Notes: generated by a model from the sequence alone, not told the origin. Positions 38,149 through 48,558 are shown, numbered from the stretch's first letter. The stretch: DNA of 64,000 nt from Streptococcus sanguinis (GCF_900635155.1 NZ_LR134002.1:2296224-2360223), one strand, 5' to 3'. Made by a program: numbers and translations.

Positions 38149-38205
38149 CGAAAGGACTAGGAAAACAAATCAGAAATTTAACTAAATTTATTAACTGTAA
38201 ATTAT

Positions 38206-38223
38206 GTTTACAATTTTGTAAAT
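38206..38223. repeat. Palindrome GTTTACAA-TT-TTGTAAAT
   Basis: Near-perfect copy (one mismatch in the outer base) of the element at 34173. It lies in the 298-base interval between mnmA and sdaAB, otherwise AT-rich. Confidence 0.6.
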
Positions 38224-38314
38224 ATATTGATTTTCTCACTTACTTTCCTATCTAACGAAATTTTATAATATGTACTTTTAATTCATTTAAAAAATCAGCA
38301 GAAAGCCCTTAACT

Positions 38315-38324
38315 TTGTTATAAT
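38315..38324 (+). promoter_or_regulatory. Promoter of sdaAB-sdaAA
   Basis: Extended -10 TGTTATAAT (TATAAT at 38319-38324). No clear -35. Confidence 0.6.
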
Positions 38325-38355
38325 GAAAATAATAAATAAGCTGCAAGGAGAAATC

Positions 38356-39027
38356 ATGACTTCACTAAGATTTCAATCTGTTTTTGATATTATCGGACCT
38401 GTGATGATAGGCCCATCAAGCAGTCATACAGCAGGCGCCGTTCGTATCGGAAAAATTGTCTCCTCTATTTTTAACGATGAGCCAACAGAAGTAGAATTCC
38501 AGCTCTTTAACTCTTTTGCCAAAACTTACCGAGGTCACGGAACTGACTTAGCTCTTGTAGCAGGGATTTTAGGTATGGATACAGATGATCCAGAGATTCC
38601 TAACAGCCTTGAAATCGCCCATAAACGCGGTATCAAGATTGTCTGGACGATTCAAAAGAACAGCAATGCTCCCCACCCCAATACGACAAAGATTACAATT
38701 AAAAATGACCGTAAAACAATCAGTGTGACTGGAGTCTCTATCGGTGGCGGCAACATTCAGGTAACAGAGTTGAATGGCTTTTCAGTATCTCTGAGCATGA
38801 ATACTCCGACCATCATTATTGTCCACCAAGATGTCCCAGGCATGATTGCCCATGTCACCGAAGCTCTGTCACGCTACAATATCAATATAGCTCAGATGAA
38901 TGTCACACGTGAGAAGGCTGGAGAAAAAGCGATTATGATTATTGAAGTTGACAGCCGTAGCTGCGAGGAAGCCATCGATGAGATTCGCAATATTCCTCAT
39001 CTGCATAATGTGAATTTCTTTAAATAG
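38356..39027 (+). CDS. sdaAB: L-serine dehydratase, iron-sulfur-dependent, beta subunit
   Basis: 223 residues from ATG at 38356 (AAGGAG upstream). FDIIGPVMIGPSSSHTAGAVRIGKI is the SdaAB signature; the C-terminal ACT domain (TIIIVHQDVPGMIAHVTEALSRYNINIAQMNVTREKAGEKAIMIIEVD) is probably the serine-sensing or assembly part. Converts L-serine to pyruvate and ammonia with SdaAA. Confidence 0.97.
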   Translation: MTSLRFQSVFDIIGPVMIGPSSSHTAGAVRIGKIVSSIFNDEPTEVEFQLFNSFAKTYRGHGTDLALVAGILGMDTDDPEIPNSLEIAHKRGIKIVWTIQKNSNAPHPNTTKITIKNDRKTISVTGVSIGGGNIQVTELNGFSVSLSMNTPTIIIVHQDVPGMIAHVTEALSRYNINIAQMNVTREKAGEKAIMIIEVDSRSCEEAIDEIRNIPHLHNVNFFK

Positions 39028-39035
39028 GAGAAAAT

Positions 39036-39908
39036 ATGTTTTATTCCATCAAAGAATTGGTAGAGCAAGCTGACTTGGATTACCAAGGAAATGTTGCTGA
39101 ATTGATGATTGCTACCGAGTATGAATTAACTGGTCGTGAAAGAGATGAAGTCCTGCGACTGATGGGTCGCAATCTGGAAGTCATGAAAGCCTCTGTCCTT
39201 CTTGGACTTGATGAGAGCAAGTCTCGCAGCGGATTGACTGGTGGTGACGCAGCAAAACTTGACCACTATATTCAGTCAGGAAAGGCTTTGTCAGATCACA
39301 CTGTGCTGACTGCTGCAAAAAATGCTATTGCTGTCAATGAGCATAATGCTAAAATGGGACTGGTTTGTGCAACACCTACTGCCGGCAGTGCTGGCTGTCT
39401 GCCAGCTGTTCTTACATCAGCCATTGAAAAATTAGGACTCTCAGAAGAAGAACAGCTAAACTTTTTATTAGCTGCAGGCGCTTTTGGCCTAGTTATTGCC
39501 AATAACGCCTCAATTTCGGGTGCTGAAGGTGGCTGTCAAGCTGAGGTTGGCTCCGCTTCTGCTATGAGTGCAGCTGCTTTAGCTTTAGCTGCTGGAGGTT
39601 CACCTTTTCAAGCCAGTCAAGCTATTTGTTTTGTCATTAAAAACATGCTGGGCTTGATTTGTGATCCAGTAGCTGGTCTAGTGGAGGTGCCTTGTGTCAA
39701 GCGAAATGCTATGGGAGCCAGTTACGCCTTTATTGCAGCTGATATGGCTCTTGCGGGAATCGAATCTAAAATTCCTGTTGACGAAGTCATTGACGCTATG
39801 TATCAAGTCGGGTCAAGTCTGCCTACTGCTTTCAGAGAAACAGCTGAAGGCGGTCTAGCCACAACACCAACTGGCCGCAGACTTTCAAAAGAAATCTTTG
39901 GAGAATAA
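39036..39908 (+). CDS. sdaAA: L-serine dehydratase, iron-sulfur-dependent, alpha subunit
   Basis: 290 residues. Catalytic [4Fe-4S] subunit; cysteines in GLVCATPTAGSAGCLPAVL, GGCQAEVGSASAM and GLICDPVAGLVEVPCVKRNAMG. Starts 8 bases after sdaAB with GGAG upstream. Confidence 0.97.
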   Translation: MFYSIKELVEQADLDYQGNVAELMIATEYELTGRERDEVLRLMGRNLEVMKASVLLGLDESKSRSGLTGGDAAKLDHYIQSGKALSDHTVLTAAKNAIAVNEHNAKMGLVCATPTAGSAGCLPAVLTSAIEKLGLSEEEQLNFLLAAGAFGLVIANNASISGAEGGCQAEVGSASAMSAAALALAAGGSPFQASQAICFVIKNMLGLICDPVAGLVEVPCVKRNAMGASYAFIAADMALAGIESKIPVDEVIDAMYQVGSSLPTAFRETAEGGLATTPTGRRLSKEIFGE

Positions 39909-39909
39909 C

Positions 39910-39947
39910 CTTGACAAATTTGTCAAGTAGATTTACTAGATAGTAAA
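39910..39947. repeat. Two adjacent palindromes after sdaAA
   Basis: CTTGACAAATTTGTCAAG is an 18-bp perfect palindrome (39910-39927); TTTACT-AGAT-AGTAAA follows at 39932-39947. They lie within the 51 bases between sdaAA and the HAD gene and could attenuate or bind a regulator. Confidence 0.5.
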
Positions 39948-39959
39948 CAAGGAGACAAG

Positions 39960-40607
39960 ATGAGTCATTTAAAATATATCTTCTTTGATTTGGATGGAAC
40001 CCTAGTTGACAGTTCAAAGGGCATCCAAGAATCCTTTGAATACAGCTTCAAACAACTTGGAAAAGAGTGCCCTGAAGAAAGTATTATAAAAAGTTTTATG
40101 GGACCGCCTCTGGAAGTAAGCTTCGCCTCTGTTCTTGAAGAAAGCCAAGTTCCAGAAGCGATTAATTATTATCGCAGTTTCTATAAGGAAAAAGGCATCT
40201 GGGATGTCCGCCTCTATGAGGGGATACCAGAATTGCTGACACAGTTAAAAGAAGCTGGTTATCAGATTTATGTAACAACGAGTAAGAATCAACCCACAGC
40301 ACAAGATTTATTAGCAAATCTAGCTATTTCTGAGCAATTTGATGATATTTTTGGCTCACTGCCAGATTCATTTCACAAAGCAGATGTTCTGCGCCGAGCT
40401 CTGCAAACACTAGATGCAAATCCAGAAGAAACCATAATTATAGGCGATACAAAGTTTGATATAATTGGCGGTAAAGAAGTAAGAATCTCAACTCTAGGAG
40501 TCCTTTGGGGCTTTGGCAGCCAAAAAGAGTTACTAGAAAATGGAGCAGATTTCCTGGCTCATTCTCCCAAACACATTTTAAAAATATTAAACGAACACTT
40601 TTCATAA
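39960..40607 (+). CDS. HAD-IA hydrolase, phosphoglycolate phosphatase-like
   Basis: 215 residues. Motif I YIFFDLDGTLVDSSKG, Thr/Ser in YVTTSKNQ, Lys in FHKADVLRRAL, motif IV IIIGDTKFDIIGG. The FMGPPLEVSF cap sequence matches the streptococcal Gph/PpaX-like group. Substrate not determined. AAGGAG upstream. Confidence 0.92.
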   Translation: MSHLKYIFFDLDGTLVDSSKGIQESFEYSFKQLGKECPEESIIKSFMGPPLEVSFASVLEESQVPEAINYYRSFYKEKGIWDVRLYEGIPELLTQLKEAGYQIYVTTSKNQPTAQDLLANLAISEQFDDIFGSLPDSFHKADVLRRALQTLDANPEETIIIGDTKFDIIGGKEVRISTLGVLWGFGSQKELLENGADFLAHSPKHILKILNEHFS

Positions 40608-40700
40608 CTTTACATAGCTGTCAATCTAGATAAGATTGTTATCTTTAAATCTTTATCTACACTACCATTTTCTGCTTATAAATTGTCAATTTTATGTAAA

Positions 40701-40735
40701 CTAAAAAAACCACAGGGATTCTGTGGTTTTTTTAG
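40701..40735. terminator. Strong bidirectional terminator
   Basis: CTAAAAAAACCACAG / CTGTGGTTTTTTTAG, 15-bp arms with loop GGATT, between the convergent HAD and LysM genes. Confidence 0.95.
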
Positions 40736-40742
40736 TTTTATC

Positions 40743-41333
40743 TTAGTAACCCCAAGCTGAAAGTCCTTGAGCACTATAGGCGCTATATGCTGATTGGATT
40801 TGATCATCAACAGTAGCTGTTGAACCCCAACCTGGCATTGTTTGGAAAAGACCACTAGCACCTGAAGGGTTGTAAGCATCTACTTGACCATTTGATTCAC
40901 GGGCAATGATAGCTTCCCAAGTTGATGCAGGAACACCAGTCATTTCTGCCATACGTGATGCTGCATAAGAACCAGTTGCACCAGCGGTATTACCATTGCT
41001 AAGTACAAGGCCTCCTGAAGTTGCTGCTGAATTAGCTGTTGCTGCAGGTGCTGCATAATTATTTACGGGAGTTGCAGTTGCTGCTACGCTTGTTTCAGAC
41101 GTTTTGGCACTATTTCCAAGTTCCAAGATTTGACCAACACGGATGTGATTTGGATCTGCAATCTTGTTTAACTCTACTAATTTCTCAAGAGTTGTATTTT
41201 TTTCGTTAGCAATAGCTGATAAAGTATCACCGGCTTCAACTGTATAGGTCTCAGCATTTGCAATACCTGAAACCAAGAAAGCCGCTGCAGCGACTGCACC
41301 TGTTAAAGTCCATTTTGCTGTTTTTTTGTTCAT
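40743..41333 (-). CDS. Secreted LysM protein with transglycosylase-like C-terminus (Apf-type)
   Basis: 196 residues. Signal peptide of about 27 residues ending GIANA. LysM domain 29-72 ([30 protein letters not shown]...VGQILEL). A low-complexity Ala/Thr/Asn linker leads to a small C-terminal domain beginning [48 protein letters not shown], lysozyme/SLT-like with the likely catalytic Glu in ARESNG. It ends [16 protein letters not shown]. Relatives are cell-surface aggregation-promoting or muralytic proteins. GGAG precedes ATG. Confidence 0.9.
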   Translation of the reverse strand: MNKKTAKWTLTGAVAAAAFLVSGIANAETYTVEAGDTLSAIANEKNTTLEKLVELNKIADPNHIRVGQILELGNSAKTSETSVAATATPVNNYAAPAATANSAATSGGLVLSNGNTAGATGSYAASRMAEMTGVPASTWEAIIARESNGQVDAYNPSGASGLFQTMPGWGSTATVDDQIQSAYSAYSAQGLSAWGY

Positions 41334-41381
41334 TAAAATGTAATTCTCCTTTCGGTGATAATACTATCTTACACATAAAAT

Positions 41382-41418
41382 ATTACCAAAAAGTTACATT
41401 ACCAAGTCAAACGTTACA
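41382..41418 (-). promoter_or_regulatory. Direct repeats upstream of the LysM gene
   Basis: ATTACCAA occurs at 41382-41389 and 41398-41405 (period 16), and GTTACA at 41393-41398 and 41413-41418 (period 20). Wall-hydrolase genes of streptococci are often WalR/VicR targets, but the spacing is not the usual 11, so the regulator is uncertain. Confidence 0.35.
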
Positions 41419-41543
41419 AGAACATTTAGTTTAGACGTTAAAAACAGACTTTTAGAGCTTTTTTGCCAAATATTTTCTTTGACCAAGCAAAAAATAGACA
41501 AGTTTAACTTATACTATTCTCTAAAAACACTTTAAACAATAGG

Positions 41544-42338
41544 TCAGTTTTTCAATATATAAAGCAGAACACCTAATATAAGTAAGCTAATAATAGCCAA
41601 GCTGTCATTTCTTTTCCATGCCAAGCGGCGAAAACGTGTCCGCCCTTCACCTCCATTATAGCCGCGCGCTTCCATGGCGATTGCTAGAGCATCTGCCCTT
41701 TTAAAACTGGAAGCAAACAAAGGGATTAGAATGGGAATAATAGATTTAACCTTTTGAACAAGCTTTCCCTCGCCAAAGTCAACACCACGCGCCCTCTGGG
41801 CATTCATAATTCTAGTAGTATCATCCATCAAAGTTGGAACGAAGCGCAGGCTCATAGAGAGCATCAGGCCAATCTCATGTGCTGGCACCTTAAAAACTTT
41901 CAGAGGTTTCAGCAAAGACTCAACCGCATCGGACAAGCTTAAGGGCGTTGTTGTCAGAGTCAGAAGAGTAGAAAAGAAAATAATCAGAATAAAGCGGCTA
42001 AAAATAATACCAGCCTGTGACAGTCCTGCTTCTGTAATTCTGATAAAAGCAAACTGAAAAATTGTAGCGCCTCCTGAGGTCAAAAATAGCTGGAACAAGG
42101 TGGTAAAAGCTATGATAAAAACCATGGACTGGATCCCTTTTAAAAAGAACTTCAAAGGAACCTTAGACAGCAAGACCAAACTAAAAACGAAAACAAACAA
42201 CAGCAGATTGGTAACAAGATTATTAGCCCAGAAAATTAATAGAATAAAAAGAAACATCGCTAGCAACTTGCTCCGCGGATCCAAACGATGAATAATTGAA
42301 TTTCCGGGAATATAGCGGCCTAAAATCAACTTATCCAT
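41544..42338 (-). CDS. ecfT: Energy-coupling factor transporter transmembrane protein EcfT
   Basis: 264 residues from ATG at 42338, overlapping ecfA2 by 8 bases. Several hydrophobic helices plus the two cytosolic coupling helices with the Ala-Arg-Gly motifs ([13 protein letters not shown] and [21 protein letters not shown]). Scaffold shared by several vitamin S components. Confidence 0.96.
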   Translation of the reverse strand: MDKLILGRYIPGNSIIHRLDPRSKLLAMFLFILLIFWANNLVTNLLLFVFVFSLVLLSKVPLKFFLKGIQSMVFIIAFTTLFQLFLTSGGATIFQFAFIRITEAGLSQAGIIFSRFILIIFFSTLLTLTTTPLSLSDAVESLLKPLKVFKVPAHEIGLMLSMSLRFVPTLMDDTTRIMNAQRARGVDFGEGKLVQKVKSIIPILIPLFASSFKRADALAIAMEARGYNGGEGRTRFRRLAWKRNDSLAIISLLILGVLLYILKN

Positions 42339-43170
42339 GCAAGATCTCCTTGAATTCTTCAATTGTAATAGGATAGTGCGAGAAATTCATCCCTTTCTCC
42401 GCCAATTCGTGAGCAAATTTTGTAATCTTGGGAACACCCAATTGAATACTCTCCATAAAATCAAGATCCTGAAAGACCTGAGCAGGCTGACCGCTCTTGA
42501 CGACTCTGCCCTTATCTAAAACATAGACTGTATCAGCAAAGTTGGCTACATCATCCATTAGGTGAGTTACCAAAACAATTGTCATACCGGCACGATGCAG
42601 CTCTTCAAAGAGCCTCATCAGTTCTTTTCGACCGGATGGATCAAGTCCTGCTGTCGGCTCATCCAAAACCAAGATATCAGGCTCCATGGCCAGTATACCT
42701 GCTATGGCCACCCTGCGCATCTGGCCACCAGAAAGTTCGAAAGGACTGCGATTGAACAAATCCTCAGAAATTCCGACTAAGTGCAATTTTTCACGCGCCA
42801 AAGCTTCGGCTTCTTCCTTAGAAACACCAAAATTCTGAGGCCCAAAAGCCACATCTTTCAAAACTGTTTCATCAAAAACTTGACTTTCCGGAAATTGAAA
42901 GACTAGACCGACCTTCTTGCGCACCTGTTTAATGTCTTTATTGACAGAATCAGCCGTGATGACTGTACTGCCTACTTCAACACTGCCCTGATTAGGAACC
43001 AGCAAGCCATTTAAAAGCTGGAGAATGGTTGACTTACCGCTGCCAGTATGCCCGATAAGAGCTGTATAACTGCCCGATTTTATCTCCAAATCCACTCCAA
43101 AAAGCGCTGGTCCCTCAAAAGGGGTGCCAGCTTGATAAGTATAACTTACATTTTTGAGAGTAATGCCCAT
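42331..43170 (-). CDS. ecfA2: Energy-coupling factor transporter ATPase EcfA2
   Basis: 279 residues. Walker [11 protein letters not shown]-loop [10 protein letters not shown], signature [11 protein letters not shown], Walker [13 protein letters not shown], switch His VTHLMDD. Overlaps ecfA1 by 25 bases and ecfT by 8. Confidence 0.97.
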   Translation of the reverse strand: MGITLKNVSYTYQAGTPFEGPALFGVDLEIKSGSYTALIGHTGSGKSTILQLLNGLLVPNQGSVEVGSTVITADSVNKDIKQVRKKVGLVFQFPESQVFDETVLKDVAFGPQNFGVSKEEAEALAREKLHLVGISEDLFNRSPFELSGGQMRRVAIAGILAMEPDILVLDEPTAGLDPSGRKELMRLFEELHRAGMTIVLVTHLMDDVANFADTVYVLDKGRVVKSGQPAQVFQDLDFMESIQLGVPKITKFAHELAEKGMNFSHYPITIEEFKEILHG

Positions 43171-43982
43171 AGTTGATCCTGCAATTCTTTTTCTGTTAAG
43201 TAAGAGTCTGGCAGAGGAAACCCTGACTGACGCAAAGCCGCCTTTACCTGATTAACAAACGGCTGATCCAATCCTAGCTCTTCCAAATCTTCTCGAGAAA
43301 AAAGTTCTCTCGGAGTAGCGGTAGACTCAACCTGACCCTCTTTCATGACCAAAACACGGTCGCTTAAGGCTATTTCATCCAGGTCATGAGTGATAGAAAT
43401 GACGGTCAGCTGATTACTATCTTTAATTTTTTTCACGGTTCGGATAAGATCCAAACGTCCCTCTGGATCCAGCATGCTAGTTGCTTCGTCCAAAATAATA
43501 ATATCCGGTCTCAGAGCTACGACACCTGCAACAGCTACCCGCTGTTTCTGCCCTCCGGAAAGACGAGCTGGTTCACGCTCCTTAAAATCCTGCATGCCAA
43601 CAAGCTCTAATGCCTGCTGGACTCGCTCTACCATCAGATCATAGTCTAGTCCTTGATTTTCCAAACCAAAGGCTACATCGTCTTCTACAGTTGCTCCAAC
43701 AAACTGATTATCTGGATTTTGGAATACCATACCAATCTGTCTGCGTTTTTCCCAGACATTTTCAGCTGTCAGCTTATCGCCTGAGATAATAATATCTCCG
43801 CTTTCCGCTTCTAAAAGACCGTCAATCAAACGAACTGTGGTTGATTTTCCGCTGCCATTATGACCGACAATGGACAGCCATTCCCCTTTTTTTACTTGAA
43901 AGGAGACATCATTTAAGGTGTAATTCTCAGACTCACTATAGTATTTGTACTTAAGATTTCTTACTTCGATGATATTTTCCAT
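43146..43982 (-). CDS. ecfA1: Energy-coupling factor transporter ATPase EcfA1
   Basis: 278 residues from ATG at 43982. Walker [31 protein letters not shown], signature [13 protein letters not shown], Walker [13 protein letters not shown], switch His ITHDLDE. The start codon comes right after the pgsA stop (TAA-T-ATG). Confidence 0.97.
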   Translation of the reverse strand: MENIIEVRNLKYKYYSESENYTLNDVSFQVKKGEWLSIVGHNGSGKSTTVRLIDGLLEAESGDIIISGDKLTAENVWEKRRQIGMVFQNPDNQFVGATVEDDVAFGLENQGLDYDLMVERVQQALELVGMQDFKEREPARLSGGQKQRVAVAGVVALRPDIIILDEATSMLDPEGRLDLIRTVKKIKDSNQLTVISITHDLDEIALSDRVLVMKEGQVESTATPRELFSREDLEELGLDQPFVNQVKAALRQSGFPLPDSYLTEKELQDQLWALLSKM

Positions 43983-43983
43983 A

Positions 43984-44523
43984 TTATTTAAAGGTATCTT
44001 TAAAGAGATAGGCACTTCCCTTGAAGTAGTCATATCCAGAATAAATCGTAAAGATTAAAGCGATATACAGAAGGATTTGTCCTAATAGAGTCCAATGAAT
44101 CAGAAGAAAAATTATAGCAAACATCTGCGTGAAGGTTTTGATTTTACCTGGCATAGCAGCTGCTAAAACTGTACCGCCTGTTTCCACTAAAAGCAAGCGC
44201 AGACCTGTTACTGCCAATTCCCGGCAAATAATAATAGCCACAACCCAGGCAGGAGCCATTTTCATCTCAATCAACATGATAAAAGCAGACATCACTAAAA
44301 GCTTATCAGCCATGGGATCAGCAAATTTACCAAAATTTGTTACCACTTCCCACTTTCGAGCCAAATAGCCATCTAGATAATCAGTTATACTGGCAAAAGC
44401 AAAGATAAAAGCTGCTAAAATATGCATGGTGTAAGAATGACCGAATGTTAAAATCACAACAAATACAGGGATTAAAGCAATTCTAACAAGAGTTAAGGCA
44501 TTTGGAATATTTTCTTTTTTCAT
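43984..44523 (-). CDS. pgsA: CDP-diacylglycerol--glycerol-3-phosphate 3-phosphatidyltransferase
   Basis: 179 residues, membrane protein. The CDP-alcohol phosphotransferase motif DGxxAR...GxxxDxxxD is SITDYLDGYLARKWEVVTNFGKFADPMADKLL. Catalyses the committed step of phosphatidylglycerol synthesis. Lies between the rodZ-like and ecf genes, a conserved order in streptococci. Confidence 0.97.
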   Translation of the reverse strand: MKKENIPNALTLVRIALIPVFVVILTFGHSYTMHILAAFIFAFASITDYLDGYLARKWEVVTNFGKFADPMADKLLVMSAFIMLIEMKMAPAWVVAIIICRELAVTGLRLLLVETGGTVLAAAMPGKIKTFTQMFAIIFLLIHWTLLGQILLYIALIFTIYSGYDYFKGSAYLFKDTFK

Positions 44524-44539
44524 GGGATTCCCTTCGTTT

Positions 44540-45364
44540 TTATCCTTTCGTAATGTTCAAACTAATGGTTCCGCTATCGCTAGTCAAAGCCGAAGTATCT
44601 AGTTTTTGTCCCTCTATCGTCACAGTTGCTCCTTTAACAGGTGCTAACGTAATAAGATACTTATTGCCTGGCTCAAGAGAAACCGTCTGGCTTGATTTTT
44701 CAGGAGATAAGGTGATACCTTCGGCTAGTTCTGAATCGCTTATACTTACCAAATTGGTCGTTTGCTCCACAGAAACGGTCACTTTGACAGGCTGACTTGC
44801 TCCGCTATACTCAGCAATCAAATTCTCTCCGCTTCCACTAACTGTCAATTTGCTAACTGAGGAAGAAACTGACTTAGAATCAATCGAAGAAAAGGAACTC
44901 TTCTGACTGTTAATGCTTTTAGAGGAAACCAGACTATAATTGCTGTTAGATGCTTTGAAACTTACCGAATTAGTATGAGCATAGCTCCAGATATAATAAG
45001 CTACGAAAGCAGCAATAGCTGAAGCCAACAAGAGAAAATAGAATAAGGGCAGAAAAGAGCTTTTATTTTTATTTTTTCTGCTCCTGAATTCCTCATCTGC
45101 TGCCAGTGCCACTTCATCAAAGACAATCATCTCACCAGCTTCGTAAGCCTCCAGAATAATGGATTCATCCAAATCTACAGCCCAAGCATATTTCCGCAAG
45201 AAGCTACGGGCATAGAAAGGACTAGGAAGCAAATCATAGTCATTTCGTTCCAGCGCTTCCAGCAAATCCTGCTGGATATCTGTCTTTTTTGACAATTCCT
45301 CTAAGCTCAGCCCTTGATTGGTCCGGGCAAGCTTCAACACTTCTCCTATCGTTTTTTTTCTCAT
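44540..45364 (-). CDS. RodZ-like helix-turn-helix membrane protein (DUF4115)
   Basis: 274 residues from ATG at 45364. N-terminal Cro-type HTH (IGEVLKLARTNQGLSLEELSKKTDIQQDLLEALERNDYDLLPSPFYARSFLRKYA), one membrane helix (LPLFYFLLLASAIAAFVAYYIWSY, about 115-138), a Ser-rich stretch, and an external beta domain (DUF4115). In rods RodZ links the cytoskeleton to wall synthesis; in cocci it affects septal/peripheral wall growth. Confidence 0.9.
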   Translation of the reverse strand: MRKKTIGEVLKLARTNQGLSLEELSKKTDIQQDLLEALERNDYDLLPSPFYARSFLRKYAWAVDLDESIILEAYEAGEMIVFDEVALAADEEFRSRKNKNKSSFLPLFYFLLLASAIAAFVAYYIWSYAHTNSVSFKASNSNYSLVSSKSINSQKSSFSSIDSKSVSSSVSKLTVSGSGENLIAEYSGASQPVKVTVSVEQTTNLVSISDSELAEGITLSPEKSSQTVSLEPGNKYLITLAPVKGATVTIEGQKLDTSALTSDSGTISLNITKG

Positions 45365-45427
45365 ACTTACTTTTCCCTTATTTCTATTCTTCACTATTTT
45401 AACAAAATTTTAGAAACGATTCTGGAA

Positions 45428-46723
45428 TTATTTTGGAAAAATAGTAAAATCTGTCATATCACACTGATCGATAAATCGATGACCTAGTTTTATCACATCA
45501 TTCAGGCTGATGTCCTGTAAAATTTTCGGCAAATCAAACAGATTCTCACCCATCAACTGAGGTTCATATTGGGTTGCAATATACTCAAGCGAGTTTAAAC
45601 CATGCAGAAAATCACCAAACATCTCACTTTTAATCGTATCCAAATGCTCTTCTGTTACATCCGAATCCTTGTCAAAATTCTTGATGGCTGAGCGAAATTG
45701 ATGAGAAAGTCCCACCGGCTCCTGAGTGTCCATCGTCAACATGACAAAGTGAAAATCTTTTTCTACTTCCACTTCCAGCGTTAAAGAATTATCCATTTTC
45801 CCACTTTCATAGAGGGACTGGAAACGCTTGGAAGTCCAGCCAAACATCATGGCAAATAAGAGTTTCAAAGTGATTTTATAGCGATACAACTCCGATTCAT
45901 CAACAAAGTCTGTCCCTCGAATCCCAACTGCCAGTTTTGGACTAGCCACCTCCATTCGGTAGGTGTCTGTTGACACCACTGGGTGAAGGCGCACAGGAAT
46001 TTTTTCAATAGCTTCCGAACTCCCAGCAAAAACTAGTTTTTCCTGCTGTTCTGCAATCTCAGCAGCTATCTGTTCCAAATCAAAATTACCAATCACAAAC
46101 AAAGTCATATTAGAAGGATGATAAAAGTTATTGAAATTTTCCTTCAAATTTTCGACGGTAATCTCAGAGATAGACTCTTTCGTTCCTGCAATGTCTTCTG
46201 CCAGAGGTGTTTGAGGATAGAGATTGGCCAAGGCTCCAAAAAAGAGACGATAATCCGGATTATCTTGATACATTTCAATTTCTTGGCCGATAATATCCTG
46301 TTCCCGCAAAATGGATCCTTTTGTAAAATCAGCCCGATGCACCAGTTCTTGCAAAAGATGTAGGTTTTCTGAAATATTATCCGTTGCAGAAAACAGATAG
46401 CTAGTCCGAGTAAAGCTTGTAAAGGCATTACTCTCAGCCCCTAGCTTAGTAAATTCCAGCAGCAGATCCTTTCCCTGCGGACCTTCAAAAAGCTTATGTT
46501 CCAAAAAATGAGCTATTCCAGCCGGATACTGAGTGACCTGCTTGGTTTCACGTGAAACAATCCCTGTATCCACTGAACCAAAATTAGTTGAGATAATCCC
46601 ATAAGTTTCATTAAAATCATTTTTAGGCAGAAGAAAAACACGCAAACCATTTGCCAAGACTGTCTGATAAACAGTTTCTCCCACTGCTGAATAATTGATT
46701 TTTTCTAGCACTTCTCCCTGCAT
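45428..46723 (-). CDS. M16 family zinc peptidase, YfmH-like (active partner)
   Basis: 431 residues. The inverted zinc motif HxxEH is present: YPAGIAHFLEHKLFEGPQG (near residue 75), with the downstream Glu of the family further on. The start overlaps the stop of the partner gene by one base (TAATG). A parS-like site lies inside the gene at 46545. Such pairs process or degrade small peptides. Confidence 0.92.
   Translation of the reverse strand: MQGEVLEKINYSAVGETVYQTVLANGLRVFLLPKNDFNETYGIISTNFGSVDTGIVSRETKQVTQYPAGIAHFLEHKLFEGPQGKDLLLEFTKLGAESNAFTSFTRTSYLFSATDNISENLHLLQELVHRADFTKGSILREQDIIGQEIEMYQDNPDYRLFFGALANLYPQTPLAEDIAGTKESISEITVENLKENFNNFYHPSNMTLFVIGNFDLEQIAAEIAEQQEKLVFAGSSEAIEKIPVRLHPVVSTDTYRMEVASPKLAVGIRGTDFVDESELYRYKITLKLLFAMMFGWTSKRFQSLYESGKMDNSLTLEVEVEKDFHFVMLTMDTQEPVGLSHQFRSAIKNFDKDSDVTEEHLDTIKSEMFGDFLHGLNSLEYIATQYEPQLMGENLFDLPKILQDISLNDVIKLGHRFIDQCDMTDFTIFPK
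46545..46558. other. parS-like site 1
   Basis: GTTTCACGTGAAAC, a 14-bp perfect palindrome; extended 16-mer G-GTTTCACGTGAAAC-A differs by one base from the TGTTTCACGTGAAACA consensus. The target of ParB (63026). Confidence 0.9.
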
Positions 46724-47970
46724 TATTTTCCTTCCATAAAGTAAATAGCTTGTAATTTTAACTGACCAGCTGCTTTGACAATATCATCTTTATGAACCTG
46801 TTCCAAAGCTTCCAGCCAAGCTTCAAGAGATAAGAATTTTTTCCCTAAAACAGAAGACATATAAGCTCTCTCTAAGATTGTATTCTGTCGATCCTGAGCT
46901 AACAATACCGAATTTCTTAGCATTTTCTTGGTTTGATTCAGTTCTTCCAGACTAAAATTCCCACGCTTCAAATCAACAATTTGCCGGTTGATTAAAGCAA
47001 CTGTTCTGGTCCGATTGCTGCGGTCAATACCAGCGTAAATCCGCATCATTCCTGAAAAAATATCAAAATTGCTAGAAATTGTATAAGCTAGCCCTTCCTT
47101 TTCACGAAGATTGACAAATAATTTCGAATGGGCAAAGCCACCTAGCAAAGCATTTAAAACGACCAAAGGCAGGTGTTCACTCTCTCCGTACTGAATAGGG
47201 AAGTGATAGGCCAACTCAATAATTGACTGATGCACATCCTTCTGCTCCAGTCCTTCTCGCAAAACATTGGAATATTCTTGCTGATAAACTAGCTGAAGTT
47301 CTTGCTGGCGAGGCGCAAAATTGAAAGATTGAATTTTCTCCCGAACAGCCACTTCATTAAAGTCCCCAATAAAGAAAAAGTCAATCTGATTTTCCTCAAG
47401 CATCTGCTGAAAAGCAGCAAAACTACTTGCAGCGGTCTCTTTCTGGATTAATTCAATCGTCCCAACACGAGGCATCTGCATTTCCTCTTCTTCATAAAAG
47501 AGTTTATCTAATTCTCGATGAGCATGATAAAAATGATTCTCAATTTCAGCTTCCAAATCATTCAAGATATTTTTCTTCTCAATTTCAAAAGCAGATTCAT
47601 CAAAAGCGTCCTGACTTACCAATGGAGAAAACAAGCTGGCTTTCAAAAAATCAAGCATGGCATCTGTCAGGACATTCTTACGACTCAAAAATTTATCCCG
47701 CACAAAAGAAAGATTGATATCTAAATAATGCACCAATCCTCTCCTTGAAAGACTCGTTGAATAATCAGCACCATATAAATTGGCCAAACGCTCTCTGAAG
47801 GCTTGCGAAGTAGGATAAACCGTATTGACAGTCTCTAGCATGCTGGCTGTTAAAACCCGACCAGCTACTGTTTCTTTGGACATAGGCGCTGAAAAACGAA
47901 CCCTAATTTTGTTTGTTTTAAATTTTTCTGATTGAATAAAATGGAGACGAACTCCTTTAGTGATTTCCAT
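46723..47970 (-). CDS. M16 family peptidase homologue, YfmF-like (probably inactive)
   Basis: 415 residues from ATG at 47970 (GAGGGG upstream). It has the M16 fold (VAGRVLTASMLETVNTVYPTSQAFRERLANLYGADYSTS) but no HxxEH where the active partner has it. It likely forms a heterodimer with the gene downstream, with which it is translationally coupled. Confidence 0.88.
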   Translation of the reverse strand: MEITKGVRLHFIQSEKFKTNKIRVRFSAPMSKETVAGRVLTASMLETVNTVYPTSQAFRERLANLYGADYSTSLSRRGLVHYLDINLSFVRDKFLSRKNVLTDAMLDFLKASLFSPLVSQDAFDESAFEIEKKNILNDLEAEIENHFYHAHRELDKLFYEEEEMQMPRVGTIELIQKETAASSFAAFQQMLEENQIDFFFIGDFNEVAVREKIQSFNFAPRQQELQLVYQQEYSNVLREGLEQKDVHQSIIELAYHFPIQYGESEHLPLVVLNALLGGFAHSKLFVNLREKEGLAYTISSNFDIFSGMMRIYAGIDRSNRTRTVALINRQIVDLKRGNFSLEELNQTKKMLRNSVLLAQDRQNTILERAYMSSVLGKKFLSLEAWLEALEQVHKDDIVKAAGQLKLQAIYFMEGK

Positions 47971-48132
47971 GACGCCCCTCATACTGAATAATATAGACTA
48001 CTATTATATCATGAAATGCCTCTGATTTGTTTGTTCTACCAAGCTTTTTGCTGATTAAAACGTTTTCTGATAACAGGAGAAAATTTCCGCTTTTATCCAA
48101 AGCACCTCAGCACTTTTTACTAACAAATGTGG

Positions 48133-48138
48133 TATAAT
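48133..48138 (+). promoter_or_regulatory. Promoter of the S4-domain protein-recF unit
   Basis: Extended -10 TGGTATAAT with the hexamer at 48133-48138, 20 bases before the start codon. No clear -35. Confidence 0.6.
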
Positions 48139-48157
48139 GACAGGGTTGAGGTGAAAT

Positions 48158-48556
48158 ATGGAATATAAATTATTTGATGACTACATCACGCTACAAGCGC
48201 TTTTAAAAGAAACAGGAATTATCCAAAGCGGCGGAGCAATTAAAACATTTCTAAGTGAATATCCAGTCCTTTTTAACGGCGAGCCAGAAAATCGCCGGGG
48301 AAAAAAACTCCGTGTCAATGACAGGATTTCCCTTCCCAATCAAGGAATTGAAATTGATTTGACAGCTCCTAGTCAAGAAGAAATTCTGCAACACCAGAAA
48401 GAAATCGCAGAAAAAAAAAGAGTTGCTGAACTTGTCAAAGCCATGAATAAGGATTTAAAAAAATCTCAGACTTCTAAAAAAGAAAAGCGTAAGAATACAG
48501 GGCTACCTAAAAAGCAGAAAACTACTAAAAGCCCTGTTCGCTTCCCTGGTATCTAA
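48158..48556 (+). CDS. S4-domain RNA-binding protein, YaaA/RlbA type
   Basis: 132 residues. The N-terminal 70 residues are an S4 fold ([52 protein letters not shown]); the rest is a basic tail ([24 protein letters not shown]). In Firmicutes it is regularly encoded right before recF. GAGG precedes ATG. The recF gene starts 2 bases on. Confidence 0.9.
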   Translation: MEYKLFDDYITLQALLKETGIIQSGGAIKTFLSEYPVLFNGEPENRRGKKLRVNDRISLPNQGIEIDLTAPSQEEILQHQKEIAEKKRVAELVKAMNKDLKKSQTSKKEKRKNTGLPKKQKTTKSPVRFPGI

Positions 48557-48558
48557 TC